Below are positions 56,380 through 64,000 of a stretch of DNA of 64,000 nucleotides, piece after piece. The stretch covers positions 402,387-466,386 of the forward strand of contig JAFEMH010001490.1 in NCBI GenBank assembly GCA_022495995.1, in the 5' to 3' direction. The stretch comes from Adenophora triphylla var. japonica. Lineage: Eukaryota > Streptophyta > Magnoliopsida > Asterales > Campanulaceae. The notes below the pieces were generated by a model that was not told where the DNA came from, made no database searches, and saw only the letters and a program-made list of their open reading frames with translations. Numbering within the stretch: the stretch's first letter is position 1; the number at the start of each line of letters is the position of its first letter. The position numbers and the translations under genes were made by a program.

Positions 56380-59300
56380 TTTCCTTGCAGACGCCAACCG
56401 TACCATACGACGTATTACGGTAGATGGGGGCAGCTCCGTCAATCTTATTATGTTGGGTACCCTTAAAGAAATGAACATCCTGGAATCGGAGATTGTCAAA
56501 AATCTTCAAGGCCGGTAGGCTTCGGTGGCGAAGTCAAAGAAACAAAGGGGGAGATAAAGCTTCCAATATACTCAAAGGGCCTCAACACCGTGGAACGGTT
56601 TTGTGTAATTGATTGCGCAACATCTTACAATGTAATTCTTGGAAGACCGTGGATTCATGGAATGAAGGCCGTACCTCCACTTACCATCAATGTGTGAAGT
56701 TTCCAACACCTTGGGGTGTCGCTAAGATTTACAAAGTGATCAACAGTGGCCAAGGAATGTTACAAAACTTCAATGAAGGCGTCTACATCTCCAAAACAAG
56801 CATAGCAATTACCGAAGAAAGTACGTGAAGTCCTGGAAGCTAAGGAGGATGATGTGAAAGAAGTATTGTTAGATCCTTCCAACCCGGACATCAAAGTACT
56901 TATTGGCACCGACATATCGTCGGATATAGAGGAGAAGCTTGTGAACCTATTAAGAAGCGTAATAAAAAGTTTCGCTTGGAAACATGATGACATGACCGGC
57001 ATTAGCAAAGATGTCATCACTCACAAACTTAACATAGATCCCAAATTTCAAACCAAAGTGCACCGTAAACGTAGAAAGTTTGCGTAAAACCGTAAATCGG
57101 ATCATCAAGGAGGAGGTAGAGCGCTTACTCAAAGCCAACATGATACGAGAGGTCGATTATCCAAGATGGTTGGCAAATGTGGTTGTGGTAGAGAAGAGAA
57201 ACGGGAAATGGCGAGTTTGCGTCGACTTCACCGACTTAAATAAGGCACGCCCAAAAGATCCTTTCCCTTTGCCGCACATAGATTCATTAGTTGATGCCAC
57301 CTCGGGTCACGAACTCCTCACATTCATGGACGCGTCCTCGGGATTTCAACAAATTCGGATGGAACCATCGACCAAGAAGACATTGCCTTGCCCATACCCC
57401 CTCGGGTATTTATTGTTATATTGCCATGCCTTTTGGACTAAAAATGCGGGTGCAACGTATCAAAGGCTCGTCAACAAGATGTTTAAGGATCAGATTGGGG
57501 ACACGATGGAAGGTATACATCGACGACATGGTTGTTAAGTCTAAGAAGGCCGAGGACCACATTAGCAATCTCTCTCAAGCCTTTGACATCTTGGATTGTT
57601 TCAATATGAAACTTAATCCAGCCTAAATGCAACTTCGGAATGAAAGCCGGCAAGTTTTTGGGCTATATGGTCACTAAAAAGAGGCATTGAAGCCGCCCCA
57701 GGAACAAATACGCGCCATTCTCGGCCGTCATCACCTCAATCTGTCAAGGACGTCCAAAGACTAACGGGAAAAATTGCCGCACTCACTAGATTCATTTCCA
57801 AAATCCTCGGACCGATGCAAACCTTTCTACGACATCTTAAGAAAGAACAAAAGTTTCAATGGGAGGACCAACATGAAAAAGCTTTTCAGAACTCAAAACT
57901 TACTTGTCGACACCTCCCTTATTGGCCAAACCTCGATAGAAGAACATCTTTACATCTACCTAGCAGTATCCGAAGGCGCCGTAAGTGCGATCTTGATAAC
58001 GTAACGAGATGGCAATCGGCAACCCATCTACTATATAAGTAAGACACTCTTAGATGCTTTGAGACCAGGTATTCTCATTTACAAAAATTAATTTTAGCTT
58101 TGATAAGCATCATCGTTAAATTAAGGCACTATTTTGAAACACATACTATTATTGTACGCACTAACTATCCTATTAAGAATGTCATGAGAAAACCGAGAGA
58201 TGTCGGTCGAATGGCGAAATGGTTTGTACAGTTAAGCACATACGACATCAAGTACGAGCCTAGAAGCTGCAATAAAATCTCAAGCCCTGGCGATTTTGTG
58301 GCCGATTTCGATCGAACCCTACAACAAGAGGTGGAATTGGAAGTACGGCAACTTCAAGATGATGACATTCTAAAAATTTGGACTCTTCTACACGGACGGT
58401 GCTTCCAACATGAGAGGTACAGGTCTTGGAGTTGTACTAAAATCGCCACAAGGGACATAATACCACAATCTATCGTTGCGGCTTCAAGGCTACCAACAAT
58501 GAAGCAGAGTACGAGGCACTTATCGCAGGGTTTAACGGCGGCCCAAGACTTAGATGTCAAGCATATCCGGGTGTTCATGGATTCATTACTAATTGTTAAT
58601 CAATACAATGGGTCCTACGTCGCGAAAAATGCTAAAATGACGACATATTTGGAAATTGTAAAAATTATTTCGGCCAAATTCAAAACATTTTCCTTGGAAC
58701 AAATCCCGCGAGAAGAAAATTCTCAAGGCGATGCTTTGGCAAATTTGGGTTCGGCCTTCAAAAAGCTTCTCACAAACCAATATCCCAATCGTGCATGTTG
58801 ACATCCCGCAATTGACAATCTCGAGATGTTCGTCCTAGATGTTGACATACCTTCCTCTCCTGCATCAACCTCTTGGACGGCCCCTATTATCAAGTATCTC
58901 TTAGATGATACGATCCCAGTTGAGGAGAAGAATGCGAGAGCCTTCGGGGTAAGAGTATCTAAATATGTACTTATTGATAATCTCTTGTTTAGAAAATGCT
59001 TTGCGGAGTCACTACTTAAGGTGTCTAGAAGCGGATAGAGCCCATCGAGGTTCTCAAGGAGGCTGCATGAAGGAGATTGTGGAAATCATACCTAGGGGCG
59101 AAGTTTACATACTAAAGCTCTAAGGTTGGGCTATTTCTGCCCACAATGAGAAAAGACGCCATTGACTACGCAAAGAAATGCGATTCCTGTCGGCGACATG
59201 GGGACATCCTGCACCCGGCCAGTGAATTGCTACATCCTATCCTGTCACCTTGGCCGTTTATGGTTTGGGGAATGGACATTGTAGGAAAACTTCCCGAGCA

Positions 59301-60105
59301 CCGGGGGGACGAGTATTTCTTTTGGCCATGACAGACTACTTTTCTAAGTGGGTAGAGGCCGAGGCATATGTGCAAGTTCGTGATAAAGAAGTAATATCTT
59401 TTATCAAAAAGGAACATATTTAGCCGATTTGGAATTCCATCGTAAATAATTTGTGACAACGGCTCTCGGCTCATCAAGAAGAGGACCCAAGATTTCTTGA
59501 CGGCTTGGGGTGTTAAGATGGTAACGTCTTCGCCTGTTCACCCTCAAGCCAATGGACAGCGAGTCTAGCAACAAAATAATAATCAAAGAACTTAAAAAAG
59601 AGACTAAACCGTAAAAGGACGTTGGGCGGAAGAATTACCAATGGTCCTATGGGCCGACAGACGACATCTAAGAATGCTACCGGTCAAACCCCTATTCACT
59701 TGTATTTGGAACTGAATCTGTTATTCCAATAAGTCCTTGTACCTACGGCAAGATACAAATTTTGCCGACATCCGAAAATAATAAAGACATCTTGATACAT
59801 TCCTGGATACCGTGGACGAGCTAAGGGATATGGCCAAAGTTCGCATGGCATATCAAGAAAGGGTAGCCCGATCATACAATAAAAACGTCGTGGTCGAAGG
59901 TTTCAAGTAGGAGACTTAGTCCTACGAAAGGCATTCCAAAATACCAAGGAGTCCAATGCGAGCAAGCTCGCCCCAAAATGGGAGGGACCCTACTTAATAG
60001 ATGCACAAGCCGGAAAAGGAGCATATCGCCTTGCAACCTTGGATGGCCAAATGATACCTTCACGAAGTTGGAACGCCATTCATCTCAAAAGGTATTACAT
60101 TTAAA
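56380..60105 (+). pseudogene. Tat copy 2 pol
   Basis: Protease remnant at 56380-56830 (worn ILGRPWIHGMKAV near 56635-56675). Reverse transcriptase at 57085-57660 (ANVVVVEKRNGKWRVCVDFT, SGHELLTFMDASSGFQQIRM, LKMRVQ- and YIDDMVVKSKKAED-type blocks in alternating frames). RNase H at 57700-58270. Archaeal-type RNase H at 58370-58800 (ARHL.QGLTAAQDLDVKHIRV, DSLLIVNQYNGSYVAKNAKM). Integrase at 58900-60105 (CDSCRRHGD finger, PWPFMVWGMDIVGKLPEHRG, end in FTKLERHSSQK-type sequence). This copy keeps the RT segment around DASSGFQ that copy 1 has lost, but has more small indels overall. Confidence 0.83.
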
Positions 60106-60537
60106 TATGACTTCCCATGAACTCATCTTTCGGTATGAATCGTATTTTAATTCTTTTCTCCTATGTATCTTTTTAATTATTTACATGATAAGATGTCTCT
60201 AACATGCTTTGTGAGAGACGTCAACCTTAGTTGGCGTCCGTTTTAACGTGTTTCTATCTTATGAGGTATTGACACATTTACGTGGGGACATATCGAAAGC
60301 ATGCAAAGAACAACGATTCCTCCTCCGTTAGAGACCGGCCATCTCTTCTCAAGTAAAGGTACACAATCCCTTCTAAGGTTTAAAGAGTTAATTACCTCTT
60401 TCTAAAGAAGTTAGGTTACCACACCTTTCGCCCGGAGCGCAAGTTATCTCACTAATTGAGGTGTGGGGTGGGCCTATATGGGTAAACTCATATAGCTTAC
60501 CCATTCCCACTCAGTTAGATGATTGATCTTAAGCATT

Positions 60538-60650
60538 ATTCTTATGGTTATGGCATATTCGTGTCATCTAAGTATCTACGGTTTTATGGCATATACGTGT
60601 CATCTAAGTATCTACGGTTTTATGACATCTACATGTCATCCTAAATACCT
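60538..60650. repeat. tandem repeat, counterpart in Tat copy 2
   Basis: Three units of TATGGCATATACGTGTCATC + TAAGTATCTACGGTT, the reverse complement of the repeat at 46637-46730. The surrounding 60110-60900 is non-coding. Confidence 0.75.
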
Positions 60651-60949
60651 ATTATTCCGACATACTATCATGTCACCATATGTAGAAAAATATACGAAAA
60701 ATTATCCAAAAAAAACAAGCCTTGACGTGCTTGAAAACCATTAGACCATAACTAAACTAAAATAACCATAATGTATCCAAACCACCAAAGTAAAGTGCGA
60801 AAGTGTTGAACCAACCCAACACTTAAAAAAGATTGTCTTTGGCCCTTAAGGACCTATTACAAACCAAACCAAAATAAAAATTGTCTTAAGGGACTCCGCC
60901 CCAAGAATCATCAACAAAATACCAAAGAACCAAATTGTTTTTACCTTCT

Positions 60950-62707
60950 TTTTTGTTTAGGTGGCTTCGCCGCAGTGTGTTGTACCGGTGTCACTTCTCC
61001 AACCGTTGGTGCATCTGGACAATTGTTTCATATGGACTTGATGACACCTCGCCCTCGTCCCCACCTCACTGTTAACTTGGATAGATAGGCACATTCCCGT
61101 GAATATCCCGTGCACCAGCCTTTCCTTCTTGGTATTCCTTCATCATTTTCACCTTGCATTGAGAAACGCCTTCACTGCAGCGCTTTACAAGAATTCCTCA
61201 CCTCTCGCTATCTCCTTGTTGTGATCATCTTCACTTTTCGCCAAACTATTCAACAAGTCCTTAGCTATCTCTCTTGTTCTCCCAACGATTTGCTTAGTTG
61301 CTCTATTATCTTCTCACATTCCTTCACTTTATTATCGATACCAACTTCTCCTTCTTGACCAAAGCAATATCCGCTGGATTTCTTCTTCACCAATTCAACT
61401 TCTTTTGCCAACTCCTCCACGTATCCTGCGTCCGAAAAATAACATCCCGATATTACTAAAAGTTATCACAACCTTTGAAACTATTAAATATTCAATTAAT
61501 GATGTCTCACCCTGTATGCCGTGCTCATAAATCTCTTCTTGAACTCCCCGCCGACGACCCATCAAAAGAGTCTCCAACCTCGATCACTTCCTCTTGGCGC
61601 CTTTTCTTTTCCTCACCCTAGAACCAATCCCGAGGCTTTCATCAAGAATAGGACTCTTCTTAGGAGCGGGTGGAGGTTTCTTTTCGCCTTGACAATGGGC
61701 TCGTAAAGCGCGGCCTCGATATCCTCCATCAAAGTCAGACCCCGAAGCTATCGGTTTGAAGACCGCATGGACATAGAGATATTGTCAATAACAAATAACA
61801 CATCAAATTAATGACGCTTATCAAAGGTAGCAGGATGCCAAGCTTACCAATAGACATTATTACTGAAGTTGAAGCCTTTATATCCTCTCGGGACGCCGAC
61901 GAAACTTCCAAAGAAACCTTTGAGAGATCTCTTATCGAGAGGGAGATTGAAAAACTCTTCGATTTTTGCTAAAGTATCTTTTGCAGGCGAAATAACTCTC
62001 CCCAATCAATATCTACATGAAAGCAAAAACAATTACAATTCGGTTTGTCTCAAGAACAGGAAATCACAAGAGTAAGAATTTAAGTACCTCCTGGTTCCAT
62101 TGCTTCGACATCTCATCCTTCTCACCGATTGACGTCCTATCAACAAAGAAAAACCTATTCTTCCATCCCCTATCACTGGAGGATGTGCTTTCATCAAAGG
62201 ATTTCTACCTCGACTTCTTTCTAAATAGGTACCGTTTGGAACCAAAAAGTTGAAGATCATAGGAATGGGCAATTTCAGGGAGCCCTAAGTCTAGTCCGTT
62301 TTCTCGGTTTACTTTAAGAACAAAAGCAAATACTCGCCAAGCCATTGGCATAAGTTGAGCATAAGCCGGTTGAGTTTTTAGAAAGAACTCAAGAACCAAC
62401 CCGTGGGAAAGGGTAGCTAAACCCTAGCAAGAAGGGATATTCGAAGAAGCAGATCCATTTGGGAGAAACATGGTCGACCTAAGTTTTATGGAAAAAGGAT
62501 GAAAAATTACACCACTTGGGAAACAACATTGTTGTTTTATGGTCTCTATTTGAGAATCATTAAACAAACAAGTCTCTTCTGTCCGGGTTTAAGTGAGAAG
62601 ATTTGCAAGCAAACAAAGTCGGTCGAGATTAATCTCTACGGGACCTTGTGGGTCGATGACGCTTTCTTGGGTTTGGAAAGTCGAGGACCATGCTGGTTTT
62701 ACCACAT
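60950..62707 (-). pseudogene. Tat copy 2 antisense extra frame
   Basis: Minus-strand counterpart of the frame at 44581-46292. The best block, at 62205-62399, reads LEFFLKTQPAYAQLMPMAWR, VFAFVLKVNRENGLDLGLPE and YDLQLFGSKRYLF. Around 62120-62170 the complement of WKNRFFFVDR is present. The start region (ATG at 62707) is followed at once by TGG TAA, so translation from the same place is lost. Coiled-coil sequence lies in 61100-61450. Limits approximate. Confidence 0.6.
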
Positions 62708-63035
62708 GGTTGGCGGAAAGAAAAGAGAAGAGATAAAGGAGGAAGGTTCGGAGAAGTGGAGTGATTTTACCTTGAAAGCGAACCGGTGATGTGGGCCAAA
62801 GGAGGTGAGAAAGGAAGATTTGAGAAGATAAGTTTATCTCAAGCGGTTAATAAAGAAAGGAAAAAAAGAATCCTTGCTTTTCAAAAAGTTAACTCTCTCC
62901 AACCGTTCATTTCAACGCCACGTCTCCCAAGAACGTCCCATCGGGCGAGTAACAGGTTGGGTCATTAATTCCAAAAGGAAAAACATTTTTGCCTCTTCGA
63001 TTTGCCTACATAGTCAAATGTTTTTGGGGACAAAT

Positions 63036-63694
63036 TGTCATGTGGGCATTTTTTTGGACATGACGACATCTTCGCTTGATTCCTACATGTAACGAGATGT
63101 CATTACAACTGTAAGTATTGTTTTAAATATTTACTTGTCCAATATTTCCCTAATATTATTATTCTTATTTTTCCGAAGAATTAAGAGAGGAATGCGGAAA
63201 CAAACCTTGAAGCACTTTCAATCCTTCAAAGGACCTTCGAAACAGCTCGGGCGACTTGGTCTCACGGAGGTTGAAAAGTATAAACCACAATGCTTAGAGA
63301 TTGTAGGAACCAAGTATTTGACTCTTTCTTAGTTACTTGTATTTAAGGGGAAATGGAGACGGGGAAAATGACACTCAATGCTCATACGCACACACTTTAC
63401 ACACAAACTCTTGTAATCCTCTCCATTATCTTTCCAAAGTTGTAATTGTTAGATCATTATAGTGGAACCTTTAAGGTTGGAGACCTAACTCCGGGGGTTT
63501 TTTTTTCCCGAAAGAGGTTATCACCTCCAAGGCAGAGTTTCCTCGTTAACAAATCGAAGGCGTTGTCATTGTCTCGGCTTTTTCATTTTCTCTGTTCCAT
63601 ATAATCGAATTCCATGGTTCCCTCCTTATTATTCAATACCACACAGCACTAAACATAGTTAAGATTCTACTCTATTGTTTTTTCTACCAAAACA
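63036..63694 (+). repeat. Tat copy 2, second LTR with many insertions
   Basis: Starts TGTCATGTGGGCATT after the tract TTTTTGGGGACAAAT and ends TTTTTTCTACCAAAACA. At 659 bp it is about 50 bp longer than its partner because of many small insertions, not one large one. Confidence 0.85.
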
Positions 63695-64000
63695 ATTTGG
63701 CGCCCGCGAGGGGCCTCGTGGTTTTTATCGTTGTTATTTGAAACATTTCCTAATCGAATTCACTATGTGCACCCGCCAATGTGTCGCGGGCACTTGACAA
63801 AGGTCCCACGTTGTTCCCAGCATCGGGAGGTAGAACCGGCTTGTTACCACCGCCTTCCTCGGAGGCGGATCTCGGCCAGTTTCCCGACTCCCGAGGCACT
63901 GCGAAGCTTCCCAAGAGGGCGACCTGCTTCCAATGCGAGATCGACATCCGGAGTATCCTAACCAGGTTGAATCAAAGGTTGGACCAGCAAGATAACAATT
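63695..64000 (+). pseudogene. start of a further Tat internal region
   Basis: ATTTGGCGCCCGCGAGGGGC (primer-binding site) and then the gag leader and a damaged gag start (CACCCGCCAATGTGTCGCGG corresponds to the MSAPTNVSTA region), running into TTGAATCAAAGGTTGGACCA as at 54670. Cut by the window edge. Confidence 0.8.

Larger units (their letters stand above)
53808..64000 (+). mobile_element. Tat-lineage Ty3/gypsy, copy 2, tandem form
   Basis: Plus-strand relative of copy 1. LTR 53808-54414, primer-binding site at 54417, full internal region, LTR 63036-63694, then a second primer-binding site and a second gag start running off the window at 64000. An LTR-internal-LTR-internal array arises by unequal recombination between copies or LTRs. 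Similarity to copy 1 is clear but its LTRs differ by more than those within copy 1. Gene order is the same, and all genes are broken. Confidence 0.85.

Overview
The window is nuclear DNA from a flowering plant, most likely a eudicot. It has spliced genes with GT..AG introns, single-copy plant gene families (BRANCHLESS TRICHOME-like, GPR107/CAND-like, GH9 endo-glucanase, DWARF27-like), a nuclear-type tRNA-Leu gene, and many plant-type LTR retrotransposons, a Helitron and Stowaway-like MITEs. There is no bacterial, organellar or free viral content.

Layout. 1-5589: remains of a minus-strand Ty1/copia element (gag at 1-616, primer-binding site at 5062-5073, 5' LTR at 5076-5589). Its leader is split by a 2.97-kb Helitron (1206-4170) carrying exon-like fragments of host genes, one of them clearly ribosomal protein eL13. 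5590-11060: small repeats, including a TRIM-like element, three clusters of short direct or palindromic repeats and a MITE. 11061-11876: BLT-like gene. 13.2-14.7 kb: a GC-rich palindrome cluster and two MITEs. 15317-16663: intronless seven-transmembrane GPR107-like gene. 16909-17496: a fold-back repeat whose right end was hit by a 9.3-kb Tekay-type Ty3/gypsy chromovirus (17497-26765, TSD CCACC). 27393-29447: seven-exon GH9 endo-glucanase. 31170-32464: five-exon DWARF27-like gene with an intact tRNA-Leu(UAA) gene on the opposite strand inside its first intron. 33152-36404: two-exon gene for a 73-residue membrane protein.

From about 37.7 kb to the end the window is a stack of nested retrotransposons. 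A copia 3' LTR and internal fragment is cut by a decayed minus-strand Tekay relative. That is cut in turn by a 9.8-kb Tat-lineage Ty3/gypsy element (43661-53455, minus strand, TSD ACCAC, LTRs nearly identical) and by a second, plus-strand Tat copy whose order is LTR, internal, LTR, internal (53808-64000). Both Tat copies have the archaeal-type second RNase H and an extra antisense reading frame between integrase and the 3' LTR.

The host genes do not form a pathway; each is transcribed alone, and all five protein genes lie on the minus strand. The most distinctive signal is the repeated occurrence, in unrelated elements, of clusters of short GC-rich palindromes in LTR or leader sequence. In one element the number of copies differs between its two LTRs.
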